A DNA stretch of 64,000 nucleotides from an uncultured Ruminococcus sp. (GCA_904377845.1 CAJFGR010000007.1:1-64000); one strand, 5' to 3'. Positions 1 to 9,697 are shown, counted from the stretch's first letter. The notes: generated from the letters alone by a model not told the origin. Made by a program: numbers and translations.

Positions 1-120
1 TCTGTAACCGGAGACGGGATCAACCTTTCCTCTGTCCGCGGATACGTGAGTCGATCATTCCGTATCTAACTACTTTTCAGATGATTTTCTACTCCTGAAA
101 CGGTACGAAAAATCGGAATT

Positions 121-702
121 TTACTGATAAATGCCATTGATCGTTACTTCAAACAGTGCCTCTTTCCCACTCAGATCGGTATTATTCTGATACGGGTCGG
201 GGAAGGTTACATATACATCCACTTCATCTCCCGGATGGGCGCCGATCAGCTGCTCTTCAAAATCATCGATATAGCTGCCGGAACCGATGACAAGATCCGT
301 TCCCATTCCCTGTGTATTTCCGCCGTCGAATTCGACACCGTCAACCGAGCCGATATAGTCGATATTTACGGTATCTCCGTCCTCAACGGTGAGAGAAGAA
401 TCTGTGGAGTAAGCGGTGGAATCTGCGCTGTCGTCTGTACCGGATGTGTCTTCTGCATCGGTATCTTCCGTGGAATCCTCTGTGCTGTTATCGGTTCCTG
501 AGGATGATTCTGAAGCTGCATCGCCGGAAGAGGTACTGCTGTCAGCAGATCCGGAAGTTACAATGATAGCGATGATCAGAGCGATAACTGCGATCAGCGG
601 GATCGCGATCACAATAATTTTGCTTATTTTTCGCCTGAGTTCTTTTTTGCGGCGTTCCTTTGCACGCCGTTCCTGAGCCATTTTTCTGTTTTCTTTTTTC
701 AT
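121..702 (-). CDS. membrane-anchored FKBP-type peptidyl-prolyl isomerase
   Basis: 193 aa. The N-terminal 30 residues are very basic (KENRK, RRAKERRKKELRRK), followed by one hydrophobic segment (about residues 29-49), then a Ser/Thr/Asp/Glu-rich linker of about 50 residues. The C-terminal 90 residues form an FKBP/trigger-factor-like fold: GDTVNIDYIGSVDGVEF, a GSGSYIDDFEEQLIG motif, and PGDEVDVYVTFPDPY near the end. The topology suggests a single-pass protein with the isomerase outside the cell, helping exported proteins fold. It is transcribed alone, divergently from the helicase gene. The fold is clear, but catalytic activity is inferred from the family. Confidence 0.8.
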   Translation of the reverse strand: MKKENRKMAQERRAKERRKKELRRKISKIIVIAIPLIAVIALIIAIIVTSGSADSSTSSGDAASESSSGTDNSTEDSTEDTDAEDTSGTDDSADSTAYSTDSSLTVEDGDTVNIDYIGSVDGVEFDGGNTQGMGTDLVIGSGSYIDDFEEQLIGAHPGDEVDVYVTFPDPYQNNTDLSGKEALFEVTINGIYQ

Positions 703-817
703 GCGTCACATTCCCTCGTTTCTTTTTTACATGAACTGATATGATGATCAGTTTATTGACGAGAGTTATTATAAATATAAAATATGACTAATTTGTGATT
801 TTTTTTGCAAAAATACA

Positions 818-826
818 TGATATACT
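818..826 (+). promoter_or_regulatory. extended -10 promoter upstream of the HelD gene
   Basis: TG-A-TATACT forms an extended -10 about 85 bases before the helicase start, preceded by a T-run and TTGCAAAAA. No good -35 is seen, as is common for extended -10 promoters. The region between the two divergent genes (703-910) holds nothing else I can name. Confidence 0.4.
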
Positions 827-910
827 ATAGCTATCGTCTGCGTATCGTGATAAAGTATCAGATCATGCAGGCGGAAACCAATCTTTAGAAGAAGACCAGG
901 GAGCATTATT

Positions 911-2962
911 ATGACAATGGACAACAGATATTCAGATGGGTCGCAGTTTTTAAAGGATGTGACCGTTAAGATACAGAACAGACTTGATGAGATCAATCAC
1001 GACCTGAACGAAGGAAAAAAAGAGATTGAAAATATGCATGAGTATTACTGGGAGAACTATACAGAGATGGACCAGTATGGTTATGAGGAGTATGACAACC
1101 GTCAGGCTCTTCTCCAGCAGACGAATGCAAATGCGGAAAAATTAAAACTCAAGCACAGGTTTGAGCGGATGAAAGACGCGCCTTTTTTCGGACGGGTAGA
1201 TTTTATATTTGAAGGAGAGGAGGAGCCGGAGCCTTTTTATATCGGCATCGGAAACTTTGCCGAGAAGGCAGGTATGATTCCCCTGATCTATGACTGGAGA
1301 GCGCCGGTGAGCGGCCTTTTCTATGATTATGATAAGGGGCCGGCATCCTATGAGGCTCCGGCAGGAAGGATCACAGGTGAGATCAGTTCCAAATGGCAGT
1401 ATAAGATCCGCGGAGGAAAGATGGTCTATGCCTTTGAGAGTGATACCAAGATCGATGATGAGATTCTGAAGCAGGAACTGGGACATAACGGCGATGTTAA
1501 GCTGAAAAATATTGTACGGACCATACAGAAAGAACAGAATGCCATCATCCGCAACACGGAAGACAGGATTCTGGTGATACAGGGCGGGGCGGGAAGCGGC
1601 AAGACGTCCATTGCACTGCACAGGATCGCATATCTTCTGTACCATGACAGACAGAACCTGAAGTCATCGAATGTGCTGATCCTGTCCCCGAACAGCGTAT
1701 TTTCGGATTATATTTCCCATATTCTTCCGGAACTCGGTGAAGAGAATATCCAGGAGATGAGCTTTGATCTTTTTGCATACCGTGAATTAAAAGATACAGC
1801 GGCAGACTGCGAGGATCGATACGACCATCTGGAGCGGCTCATGAAGTTCCCCAGCGATCAGGAGAAAGAGCGGTTCCGCATGAAACAGTCAGAAGAGTTT
1901 GTGGGACTGATTGAGGGATTTCTGGCAACACTGGAGGACCGGCTGATCGATTTTAAAGAAATCAGCTTCCGCGGTATGAACATGACCGAAGAAGAACTGA
2001 TCAAGATGTTTTATTTTAAATTTCAGGATACACCGCTGCTCTCGAGGATGGATGCTGTTATGGAATATTTTATTGACGCATACGAGACACTGAAAGGGCG
2101 CGATATTTCCGATGATGACCGGGAACTTCTGAAAATCAGATTTGACAGTATGTATGTGACAAAAGATATCTATACGATCTATAACTGGATGCTGGAAGAT
2201 TACGGATATGAACTGCTTCCGGATGTACCGTATGAGAGAAGGAAGATCCAGTACGAGGATGTATTTCCGATCCTGTATCTGAAATACAGGCTTCTCGGAA
2301 AGAGTTCGCAGAAAAATATCAAACATCTGGTAATCGATGAAATGCAGGATTACTCTTTTATGCAGTATGTGATCCTTCAGAATCTGTTCCAGTGCAGGAT
2401 GACAATCTTAGGTGATTACGCGCAGACTCTGGATACAAAACAGCATGATGTGCTGAAATTCCTGCCGAAGATATTCGGCAAAGATATACGGAAGGTCATA
2501 TTGAATAAAAGCTACCGCAATACTTATGAAATTGCAAAATATGCAGCACAGATCAGCGGCATTACAGGACTTGAGCTTCTGGAACGGCATGGCAGGCCGG
2601 TAGAGGAAAGAAAATTTGCCACAGAAAATGAAATGCTTGATGCGATCGCAGCTAATGTCAATCTGGGCTTGGATGGATATGAGACAGGAGCGGTAATTAC
2701 GATGACCGAGGACGAGGCTTACGATATCTATCGTCTGCTGAAAAACCGGGGCGTGGACGCAGCGTATGTGGACCGTGACAGCTCCGCATTTAAGCGTGGA
2801 TTGACAGTGACTACATTTTATCTGGCGAAAGGTCTGGAATTCGATCAGGTATTCACCATACGCGGGAAGAAAAAGAATCCGCTGGCAGAACAGGCAGAAT
2901 ATATCTGTGCAACAAGAGCGCTTCAGGAACTGTATGTATATGAGAATGAATCCGTTCTCTGA
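911..2962 (+). CDS. helD: HelD-like superfamily 1 helicase (RNA polymerase recycling factor)
   Basis: 683 aa, the usual length of clostridial HelD. The N-terminus is a predicted coiled-coil arm (DVTVKIQNRLDEINHDLNEG), which in HelD enters the RNA polymerase secondary channel. Walker A GGAGSGKTS is near residue 225, followed by LHRIAYLLYHDR. Walker B-like VIDEMQDYS is near residue 476, QTLD and LNKSYRN lie beyond it, and the last motif is near GLEFDQVF. Such proteins use ATP to remove stalled or post-termination RNA polymerase from DNA. ATG 911 follows AGGGAG at good spacing; ATG 917 is a possible alternative. It appears monocistronic. Confidence 0.88.
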   Translation: MTMDNRYSDGSQFLKDVTVKIQNRLDEINHDLNEGKKEIENMHEYYWENYTEMDQYGYEEYDNRQALLQQTNANAEKLKLKHRFERMKDAPFFGRVDFIFEGEEEPEPFYIGIGNFAEKAGMIPLIYDWRAPVSGLFYDYDKGPASYEAPAGRITGEISSKWQYKIRGGKMVYAFESDTKIDDEILKQELGHNGDVKLKNIVRTIQKEQNAIIRNTEDRILVIQGGAGSGKTSIALHRIAYLLYHDRQNLKSSNVLILSPNSVFSDYISHILPELGEENIQEMSFDLFAYRELKDTAADCEDRYDHLERLMKFPSDQEKERFRMKQSEEFVGLIEGFLATLEDRLIDFKEISFRGMNMTEEELIKMFYFKFQDTPLLSRMDAVMEYFIDAYETLKGRDISDDDRELLKIRFDSMYVTKDIYTIYNWMLEDYGYELLPDVPYERRKIQYEDVFPILYLKYRLLGKSSQKNIKHLVIDEMQDYSFMQYVILQNLFQCRMTILGDYAQTLDTKQHDVLKFLPKIFGKDIRKVILNKSYRNTYEIAKYAAQISGITGLELLERHGRPVEERKFATENEMLDAIAANVNLGLDGYETGAVITMTEDEAYDIYRLLKNRGVDAAYVDRDSSAFKRGLTVTTFYLAKGLEFDQVFTIRGKKKNPLAEQAEYICATRALQELYVYENESVL

Positions 2963-3048
2963 TCCTGCATTTTACAAATAAATCATAACTGGTATAAACT
3001 GTCTCCCATGGGAAATGTTATAAATAAACAAATATGGGAGGCGCGAGA

Positions 3049-4278
3049 ATGGAATCCATATGGAGCAAAACATCTGACAGAGTAAAAAGACCGCTGCTGG
3101 ACAGTGATATTCAGGCAGATGTGGCAGTGATTGGCGGCGGTATGGCAGGAATACTGACAGCTTATCAGCTTGAACAATCCGGAATGCACGCAGTTGTACT
3201 GGAAGCAGACCGGATTGGCGGCGGACAGACGAAGAACACTACGGCAAAGATCACATCTCAGCACGGTATGTTCTGTCATACATTTGTTGAGAAAAAGGGA
3301 GAAGAAACCGCAGAAAAATATGTACAGGCCAATCAGAGTGCTGTGGAGGAATACAAAAGGATCGTGCGTGAGGAGAAGATAGACTGTGATCTTACAGAGG
3401 CTGATGCTTATGTCTACTCAATGGATGGTGAAAAGCTGAGACAGGAGACGGAAGCAGCGCAGAAGCTGGGGATTTGTGCATCTTTTGAAACACAGATCGA
3501 GATTCCTGTTTCCTGCGCGGGGGCAGTACGGTTTCCGGATCAGGCACAGTTTCATCCTTTGAAATTTATCGAGGCACTCTCAGAATATCTGACAGTATAT
3601 GAAGATACTCCGGTTACAGATGGAGATGGAAATCTGATCAGGACATCCTGCGGGAGTGTGAGAGCGGAAAAGATTGTGTTTGCTACACATTTTCCATTTA
3701 TAAACTTTCCCGGCATATATTTCGCAAGGATGCATCAGGAACGGTCCTATGTGCTCGCACTGGAGAATGCCGGCACATTAAATGGTATGTATATCGGGGA
3801 TGGAAAAGATACTCTTTCTTTCCGGCAGTACGATAAATATATCCTGCTTGGCGGGCAGGGGCACCGCACCGGGGAAAATCGGAAGGGCGGATGTTATGAT
3901 AGAATGGGAGTGTCTGCAGAGCGGCTCTATCCCGGAAGCAATGTGGCAGCGCGCTGGTCGGCGCAGGACTGCATGACATCCGACGGAATCCCATTTATCG
4001 GACAGTATGCTGCTGACCGGCCGGATTGGTATGTGGCGACCGGTTTTCAGAAGTGGGGCATGAGTTCGTCGATGGTATCTGCTATGCTTTTAAGAGATAT
4101 GATCTGCTGGACGTGCCTGCGCAGGAGGGGATCCATGATGAATGAGACTGCTTTGACAGGGGACGATGCAAAAGAGGAGAATTATGAAGATAACACTTAT
4201 TACCGTAGGAAAAATAAAAGAAAAATATTTAAGGGATGCCATAGCCGAATACAGCAAGCGTCTGAGCAGGTACTGTAA
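3049..4278 (+). CDS. FAD-dependent oxidoreductase (DAO family), C-terminal end altered
   Basis: The N-terminus has a Rossmann FAD motif ([18 protein letters not shown]) followed by [18 protein letters not shown], typical of DAO-family oxidoreductases that in Firmicutes often carry a C-terminal Rieske domain. ATG 3049 follows GGGAGG; an upstream start would lack a site. Homology is convincing to [19 protein letters not shown] (about residue 350). The last 50-odd residues ([10 protein letters not shown] onward) do not look like the family, no Rieske CxH/CxxH motifs appear, and this tail overlaps rlmH by 95 bases. The 3' end is therefore probably truncated or frameshifted. The substrate is unknown. 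Confidence 0.65.
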   Translation: MESIWSKTSDRVKRPLLDSDIQADVAVIGGGMAGILTAYQLEQSGMHAVVLEADRIGGGQTKNTTAKITSQHGMFCHTFVEKKGEETAEKYVQANQSAVEEYKRIVREEKIDCDLTEADAYVYSMDGEKLRQETEAAQKLGICASFETQIEIPVSCAGAVRFPDQAQFHPLKFIEALSEYLTVYEDTPVTDGDGNLIRTSCGSVRAEKIVFATHFPFINFPGIYFARMHQERSYVLALENAGTLNGMYIGDGKDTLSFRQYDKYILLGGQGHRTGENRKGGCYDRMGVSAERLYPGSNVAARWSAQDCMTSDGIPFIGQYAADRPDWYVATGFQKWGMSSSMVSAMLLRDMICWTCLRRRGSMMNETALTGDDAKEENYEDNTYYRRKNKRKIFKGCHSRIQQASEQVL

Positions 4279-4663
4279 ACTGGAGATCATCGAGGTGGCA
4301 GACGAAAAGACGCCGGATCAGGCAAGCGAGACTTTGGAAGAAAATATTCGAGCCAAAGAAGGAGAGAGGATTCTGAAATATATTAAGGATGATATGTATG
4401 TAATAACTCTTGAAATTGGCGGGAAAATGCTTTCTTCGGAAGAATTTGCCGAGAAGATCGAATCGTTGGGGGTGCAGGGGAAAAGCAGCATAGCATTTGT
4501 GATCGGTGGCTCTATCGGACTTGGGAAAGAGGTGCTGAGGCGGTCAGATTACGCACTCAGTTTTTCTAAGATGACATTTCCCCATCAGCTGATGCGGGTA
4601 ATACTTCTAGAGCAGGTGTATCGGGGGTATCGGATCATAAATGGGGCGCCATATCATAAGTGA
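4184..4663 (+). CDS. rlmH: 23S rRNA (pseudouridine-1915-N3) methyltransferase RlmH
   Basis: 159 aa, the standard family length. It starts [16 protein letters not shown] and has the SPOUT knot core [10 protein letters not shown], then [13 protein letters not shown] and the invariant end [11 protein letters not shown]. It uses SAM to methylate N3 of pseudouridine 1915 in helix 69 of 23S rRNA, on assembled 70S ribosomes. ATG 4184 has AGGAGA just upstream; an in-frame ATG 18 bases earlier lacks a site. It overlaps the anomalous tail of the preceding oxidoreductase and is followed by a strong terminator. Confidence 0.95.
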   Translation: MKITLITVGKIKEKYLRDAIAEYSKRLSRYCKLEIIEVADEKTPDQASETLEENIRAKEGERILKYIKDDMYVITLEIGGKMLSSEEFAEKIESLGVQGKSSIAFVIGGSIGLGKEVLRRSDYALSFSKMTFPHQLMRVILLEQVYRGYRIINGAPYHK

Positions 4664-4676
4664 GGAGGAATTTGGA

Positions 4677-4712
4677 AGAGAGCGGACAGAAAGATATGCC
4701 GCTCTCTTTTTA
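4677..4712 (+). terminator. rho-independent terminator after rlmH
   Basis: The inverted repeat AGAGAGCGG / CCGCTCTCT encloses a 13-base loop and is followed by a T-run. Confidence 0.85.
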
Positions 4713-4723
4713 GTGTAAAAATA

Positions 4724-4778
4724 TTGGCAAGTATACTTGGCAATATTATCATTGAATTATGACAATAAAACTTGGCAA
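4724..4778. promoter_or_regulatory. three TTGGCAA repeats with a CAAGTATACTTG palindrome, candidate operator
   Basis: TTGGCAA occurs at 4724, 4737 and 4772. The first two flank the perfect 12-bp palindrome CAAGTATACTTG (4728-4739). The sites lie immediately upstream of a membrane-protein/XRE-regulator pair, so autoregulation by the XRE protein is the simplest reading. Confidence 0.45.
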
Positions 4779-4800
4779 TTCCATTTGGAGGTTTTCATTA

Positions 4801-5132
4801 TGAACAAAGATGAAATATTAGCAAAGAGCAGAGCGGAAAATAAGAATAAGGATGTATACGAGCAGGAAATCCTAAAGCAGGCAAGCGAAAGCGCAGTAGT
4901 AGTTCAGATGGTTTTGGCGACGATCTTCTTCGTGACACAGATACTTGTCGACAATGGCACAAACTGGGGATTGTGGGCGCTTGTTTTGAGCGCAAACATG
5001 ACGATCTACTGGGTAAAATATATTAAACTTTACCGTAAGTTCGATCTTTTGATGGCAATCATCTATACGATACTTGTATCGGTAATGTCCGGATATCACA
5101 TTTATAGTATGATCGTATCTTCCACGATTTAG
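4801..5132 (+). CDS. DUF6442-like small membrane protein
   Basis: 110 aa. A charged N-terminal stretch (NKDEILAKSRAENKNKDVYE) is followed by three hydrophobic segments (about residues 37-55, 60-75, 85-105). ATG 4801 follows TGGAGG at good spacing. In clostridia this family is typically paired with a small XRE regulator, as here, where the regulator begins 16 bases downstream. Function is unknown; a stress-sensing or membrane-associated role would be inference only. Confidence 0.7.
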
Positions 5133-5148
5133 TAAGGCGGTGGAAGAT

Positions 5149-5355
5149 ATGGATGATAAGCTGATATTAAAAAATCGCCTTAAAGAAGCACGGACAGAAT
5201 TGAAATTATCACAGAAGCAACTGGCGGATATAGTTGGTGTATCCCGGAACACGATCAGCTCCATCGAAACAGGCCAGTTCAATCCAACAGCGAAATTGGC
5301 ACTGGTTCTCTGTATTGCTCTGGATAAAAAGTTTGAAGATCTGTTCTACTTTTGA
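5149..5355 (+). CDS. small XRE-family transcriptional regulator
   Basis: 68 aa, almost entirely one Cro/C1-type helix-turn-helix: LKEARTELKLSQKQLADIVG then VSRNTISSIETGQFNP, and the usual ending LVLCIALDKKFEDLFYF. GTG 5140 in frame (VEDMDD) is an alternative start; ATG 5149 is preferred for its spacing to AAGG. It follows the DUF6442-like gene directly and probably represses the pair through the TTGGCAA sites upstream. Confidence 0.85.
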   Translation: MDDKLILKNRLKEARTELKLSQKQLADIVGVSRNTISSIETGQFNPTAKLALVLCIALDKKFEDLFYF

Positions 5356-5395
5356 AACTGTGCTATGTTCAAAAATGAATAATACACAAACGTGA

Positions 5396-5847
5396 AATGA
5401 AAACTTATAAGTTGCCGGAAAAAAATATACAATCCCTTGCATTTTGACTTGTTATAGGATCGTAGTTTTGAATTTTGTGTTGGACAAGTCAAAATGGCTT
5501 TGAGCAATACCATTGCAACGTTTACAGCTTATGATAAAAAACAGCCGATAGGAATGGTGCGATTGATTGGAGATGGAGGTATGTCATTTTATATCAAGGA
5601 TTTTGTAGTAATACCCACCTATCAGGCAATGGGAGTGGGGACGTTACTAATTGAATGTTTAGAAAAATATATAAGAGATAATATCAAACATGATTGGGCT
5701 GTCAGTTTAGAATTGATCAGTACGAAAGAAGCGCTCTTGTTTTACAAGAAAAAGGGATTTGAAGAAAGACCTTGTGAATGGGATGGTCCGGGAATGTTCA
5801 AAATGATTAGATATAATCAGGAAGGAGGATTGCTTAATGATAGATAG
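5396..5847 (+). pseudogene. GNAT acetyltransferase, 5' end broken
   Basis: Residues from ATG 5494 (MALSNTIATFTAYD) give a GNAT core: VRLIGDGGMSFYIKDFVVIP, acetyl-CoA loop QAMGVGTLL, FYKKKGFEERP, and CEWDGPGMFKMIRY at the end. About 40 N-terminal residues of the usual fold are missing. Upstream DNA can supply them only with a frame change plus one TAG: a start at 5396 reads MKTYKLPEKNIQSLAF, then after a one-base shift DLL, stop, DRSFEFCVGQVK, running into MALSN. I therefore read it as a decayed gene. A shortened product from 5494 is possible but lacks a good ribosome site. It overlaps the next broken gene by 11 bases. Confidence 0.6.
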
Positions 5848-6010
5848 AAAAATGATAGCCTTTTGTGGTACATATTGCGGAGCGTGCGAATGGAGGGACA
5901 AAATCGGCTGTAAAGGGTGCAAAGCCAATAAAGGAAATATGTTTTGGGGAGAATGTAATAAAGCAAAATGCTGTATGGAAAAGGGAATGGAACACTGCGG
6001 AGAAAAGTGA
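5837..6010 (+). pseudogene. DUF3795 cysteine-rich protein, 3'-truncated
   Basis: 57 aa. The pattern CGTYCGACEWRDKIGCKGC, then MFWGECNKAKCC, matches the N-terminal half of DUF3795, a family of roughly 100-130 residues. The reading stops at MEHCGEK, exactly where the family usually continues with a CxxFPCE-type segment. AAGGAGG supplies a good start. Function of the family is unknown (a metal-binding Cys cluster is likely). It belongs to a short run of eroded genes with the GNAT fragment. Confidence 0.6.
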
Positions 6011-6164
6011 GCGATCCCTTTTTATATACAAGTAGAAAAAAATGACAGGAATATAATCGGATGGTATAATGGGGGAAATGGTTTACTTAATCGAAATAAG
6101 AAGATACATAGTGATGAGGGATATAATCCTGTTTTTGATTACTTGAAAGATAGGAGGGTGTAAA

Positions 6165-6602
6165 ATGAAAAAGATAATTTCACTTTTGTTATCGGTTGTG
6201 TGTGTTTGTTGTATGATTGGCTGTGCAAAAGGTTCAGTATCAGATGTAAAAATAGATTACGGCGCTTCCTCGATTTATTCAGAAGATGATATGAACGAGG
6301 CAATAGAGATTATAAAAGACAAATTCAATACCGGGTCATGGAGAGGATTTGAACTTCAAAGTATTGCTTATTCATCAGATGAAAAATGTAATCTTGACAA
6401 TCTTGGATGGCTGAGAGATCTGGCGGAAGCAAATCATATGTCGGATGAATTTACGCAATGTATTATGTTTGAAAGTGATTTTCACACCCCGGAAAATGCT
6501 TCCGCGGAGTGGAATCCTGATGCAGATTATGAAAATTATCAATGGTGGCTGGTTCGTACAGATAATAGCAAATGGGAATTGCTTTCATGGGGCTATTGTT
6601 AA
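6165..6602 (+). CDS. small putative lipoprotein
   Basis: 145 aa. A lipoprotein signal is visible: MKKIISLLLSVVCVCCMIGC with C20 as the lipid-modified cysteine, preceded by AGGAGGG. The mature part has no motif I recognise; it is acidic with a Trp-rich end (YENYQWWLVRT, WELLSWGYC), resembling small DUF4829-type secreted clostridial proteins. It is flanked by eroded genes and may be the surviving member of a former operon. Function unknown. Confidence 0.65.
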   Translation: MKKIISLLLSVVCVCCMIGCAKGSVSDVKIDYGASSIYSEDDMNEAIEIIKDKFNTGSWRGFELQSIAYSSDEKCNLDNLGWLRDLAEANHMSDEFTQCIMFESDFHTPENASAEWNPDADYENYQWWLVRTDNSKWELLSWGYC

Positions 6603-6739
6603 AAATCAGTAATATGATAGAAGAGGCTTATGTATGGAACGATTTAAAAAGCTGTTAGTAAACTGCCTTAGGCAGTTATCATCCGGGGCATCCGGATTTT
6701 CACTCTGAAATCAGACTTCAGGAAGGAGATTGTAAGGTA

Positions 6740-7447
6740 ATGGATTTTCCCAGAACAGGAAAATATGATAAAGATTTTTTAAAAAAGAATATGATGGGAC
6801 CGAACTCAATGATGATTCTGGAAGAACTGTTGGAGAAGGTTCCCTTAAAACCGGAAATGAAAGTTTTGGATTTGGGATGCGGGAACGGATTAACTTCAAT
6901 TTTTCTTGCAAAAGAATATGGAGTGCAGGTTTTTGCATTGGACCTGTGGATTTCTGCAACGGACAATTTTAAGAGGTTTCAGGAAGCAGGAGTTGAAAAT
7001 ATGGTTATCCCTATTCATGCGGATGCTCATGATATGCCGTTCGCGGAAGGATTTTTTGACGCTGTGATCAGTGTGGATGCCTATCATTATGTGGGAAATA
7101 ACAATACCTTTTTCCCCGAGAAAGTACGGCCATTGTTAAAGAAAAACGGAATTGCGGCAATTGCTTTCCCCGGAATGAAATATGAAGTAAAGGAAAACGT
7201 ACCGGATGAAATGAAACCGTATTGGGAAGCGGAAGATTTGGAAATGTGGCATTCGATAGAGTGGTGGAGAACGAAATTTGAGAATGAGCTGAATCATCTG
7301 AATATGTGGGAAATGAGATGCTTTGAGCAGGCATGGAATGACTGGCTGAATACCGATAATCCTTACGCTGTTGAAGACAGGAAAATGATCTATACAGACA
7401 ACGGGAGATATATGAACCTGATTGGAATAACCGGTTATTTAGAATAA
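6740..7447 (+). CDS. class I SAM-dependent methyltransferase
   Basis: 235 aa. Motif I is VLDLGCGNGLTSIFLA (about residue 40), the acidic motif II is VFALDLW, and the AHDMPF / FDAVISVDAYHYVG region forms motifs III-IV. This is the UbiE/BioC-like small-molecule methyltransferase fold. GGAAGGAG supplies the ribosome site. The substrate cannot be told. A small out-of-frame remnant (6634-6708) precedes it. The NUDIX gene follows 16 bases later and may be co-transcribed. Confidence 0.82.
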   Translation: MDFPRTGKYDKDFLKKNMMGPNSMMILEELLEKVPLKPEMKVLDLGCGNGLTSIFLAKEYGVQVFALDLWISATDNFKRFQEAGVENMVIPIHADAHDMPFAEGFFDAVISVDAYHYVGNNNTFFPEKVRPLLKKNGIAAIAFPGMKYEVKENVPDEMKPYWEAEDLEMWHSIEWWRTKFENELNHLNMWEMRCFEQAWNDWLNTDNPYAVEDRKMIYTDNGRYMNLIGITGYLE

Positions 7448-7463
7448 AGCGGGAGGTTTTATA

Positions 7464-8024
7464 ATGAATATTCCGAAAGTATTAAATTCAGAAGAAGTTT
7501 ATAAAGGAAAAATCATATCAATCAGGAAAGATACACTGACCCGCGGAGACGGGAAAAGTTTTATCAGGGAGACGGCTATATCCAATGATGCAGTTGCAGT
7601 CGTAGCTATGGATGAGCAGAGGCGGATACTATTGATCCGTCAGTACCGTCATCCAATGGGTGGCCCGGTATGGGAGATCCCTGCGGGTAAGATGGATATT
7701 TGCGGAGAAAAGCCGGAGGAGACGGCAATTCGTGAGTTACAGGAAGAAACGGATACAACGGCTGAATCTGTTAAACTTCTGACTGTATTTTATAATTCTG
7801 CGGGATGGACAAATGAAAAAACATATGTTTATCTGGTAAAAAATCTGAAAGAAGTTCCCGAATTTAAAAGAGAGAATGAGGAAGCTGATATTGAAAAGAA
7901 ATGGATTTCGCTGGATGAGGCATATGAACTGGTACTGACTGGAGAACTTGCTGATGCAAAAACCGTGATCGGGATACTGCTTACATTTGAGGCTGAAGGA
8001 TCTGTACAGAGAGGGGTAAATTGA
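7464..8024 (+). CDS. NUDIX hydrolase, ADP-ribose pyrophosphatase type
   Basis: 186 aa. The Nudix box is complete: GKMDICGEKPEETAIRELQE then ETD (the G-x5-E-x7-RE-x-EE pattern), preceded by RQYRHPMGGPVWEIPAG, characteristic of ADP-ribose/NDP-sugar pyrophosphatases (NudF/YqkG type). It cleaves ADP-ribose to AMP and ribose 5-phosphate. GGGAGG precedes ATG 7464. It probably shares a transcript with the upstream methyltransferase. Confidence 0.88.
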   Translation: MNIPKVLNSEEVYKGKIISIRKDTLTRGDGKSFIRETAISNDAVAVVAMDEQRRILLIRQYRHPMGGPVWEIPAGKMDICGEKPEETAIRELQEETDTTAESVKLLTVFYNSAGWTNEKTYVYLVKNLKEVPEFKRENEEADIEKKWISLDEAYELVLTGELADAKTVIGILLTFEAEGSVQRGVN

Positions 8025-8083
8025 TATAGAAGTGCTCCCGGTAATTCTTGAAGGAGATTTATATAATGTCTGGAAGTGTAAAG

Positions 8084-8530
8084 CTATGCGTAATCACCGA
8101 GTATCCCGTAAATGATATTCTTAAATGGCGTCAGCCTATCCCAGATCCATCGATTATTGTCGACCGCAGATTCGCCGCAATCGATGATTTCTGTATGAAG
8201 CATGACCTGTTTCATTAATTTGTGCACGGCACGGCCGAGAACAGACGGAAGATGGCTGCCGGCAGCAGAAATGGCTTCTGCAAAAGAATCGGAATATATA
8301 TGTGCAAGTATTTCAATCGCCAGAGAATCCTGACTGATATTCAGTTCGGATTCCCGGCGTTTTTTATATTCCTCCAATATGTGTGCACTGAGCTTCAGGG
8401 CGCCGTTGCCCGGTGCTTGCAGATAATTTTTCAGAGCATTGTTACAAGTGATCTGAACGAGCCGGTCACAATAATTTATCGTAATCTGTTCAAAAATATG
8501 GTCTGTATATTTTTCTTCTGTACCAGTCAT
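8084..8530 (-). CDS. hypothetical protein downstream of sstT
   Basis: 148 aa from ATG 8530 (MTGTEEKYTDHIFEQITINY). It looks alpha-helical and contains ISAAGSHLPSVLGRAVHKLM near the middle. No family is recognised. It starts directly after the sstT stop on the same strand, so it was probably co-transcribed with it. A longer reading from 8587 would overlap sstT and lacks a better start. The opposite strand carries a short ORF from 8066 that is mostly its antisense. Confidence 0.5.
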   Translation of the reverse strand: MTGTEEKYTDHIFEQITINYCDRLVQITCNNALKNYLQAPGNGALKLSAHILEEYKKRRESELNISQDSLAIEILAHIYSDSFAEAISAAGSHLPSVLGRAVHKLMKQVMLHTEIIDCGESAVDNNRWIWDRLTPFKNIIYGILGDYA

Positions 8531-8531
8531 G

Positions 8532-9697
8532 TTAACTAACTTTTTTCCTTTCTTGAGATAACTCTGCCACAGCGGTATACAGAACATCTGTGGATGAATT
8601 GATGGCTGTCTCGCAGGAGTCCTGTATGACGCCTACTATAAAGCCGGTGCCGACCACCTGCATGGCGATGTCATCAGAGATACCGAACAGGCTGCAGGCA
8701 AGGGGAACGAGAAGAAGCGAGCCTCCTGCTACACCGGATGCGCCGCAGGCACTGGTTGCGGAGAGTACGCAGAGTATGATCGCCGTCGGGAAGTCAACAG
8801 AGATGCCGAGTGTGTGGACTGCTGCCAGAGTCAGAACAGAGATCGTGACGGAGGCACCGCCCATATTGATTGTGGAGCCAAGCGGAATTGACACAGCGTA
8901 TGTATCACGATCCAGCCCCAGTTCTTCGCAGAGCTTCATATTGACCGGTATATTTGCTGCGGAGCTTCTTGTAAAGAAAGCCGTGATCCCGCTGTCTTTC
9001 AGGCATTTAAGGACGAGGGGATACGGATTTCTTCGGATTCCGATGAATGTGATCAGTGGATTGACCTGCCGTAGCCCAGAAGAGAAGAAAGCCCCTGCTC
9101 GGATATTGTGGTAAATACAAGCCCAAGCACGCCGAAAGGAGCACAGCTGATAACCCACTGTACGATTTGTGAAAGAGCATCAGCAATTTGCATGATTGAG
9201 TTCTTTGTACCTTCACCTGCTTTTCTGAGCGCGATGCCGAGAAGCACGGCCCATGCGAGGATGCCGAGGTAATTGGCATTTGCCAGAGCGTCCACCGGAT
9301 TGGAGACAATGCTCATAAGCAGACTGTTCAGCACCTCGCCAATACCGCTGGGAGCGGCTGCTTCAGAGGCGGTTTCTGTCAGAGTAATGGTGATCGGAAA
9401 AAGAAAGCTTGCGGCTACCGCCACACATCCGGCGAGAAATGTTCCCAGCAGATAAAGAAATATGACCCGTTTCATATTGCTCTGCTTTCCCTCTTTCTGG
9501 TTAGCGAGAGCACCCATTACAAGGAAAAGTACAAGGATGGGTGCAATAGCGCGCAAAGCGCCGACGAAAAGATCTCCGAGCAGAGAGATAACGGTGATCT
9601 GCGGCACTGCAAGTCCAAGTATGATTCCTATGATCAGTCCGCAGATGATTCTTTTGACCAGACTGATCTCATTCCATTTTTTGATAAGTTGTTTCAT
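8532..9697 (-). pseudogene. sstT: serine/threonine:Na+ symporter SstT, broken by a short deletion
   Basis: Two adjacent readings make up SstT. The 5' part (9697 to about 9066) starts MKQLIKKWNEISLVKRIICG and ends LSSLLGYG. The 3' part (about 9066 to 8532) resumes with [19 protein letters not shown], then [14 protein letters not shown] and [15 protein letters not shown]. Compared with E. coli SstT, about 16 residues of one membrane helix are missing at the junction and the frame shifts, consistent with a deletion of about 46 bp. Both halves are otherwise well conserved, so the loss is recent or is an assembly error. Native function: sodium-coupled serine/threonine uptake. Confidence 0.85.

Noticed and set aside
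8066..8218. Short + strand ORF with a good ribosome site (MSGSVKLCVITEYPVND...)
   Set aside because: After the first 17 codons it is antisense to the minus-strand gene at 8084-8530; likely a chance continuation after a rearrangement.
8590..9114. 174-aa + strand ORF
   Set aside because: Antisense of sstT; composition and lack of a start site show it is a shadow.
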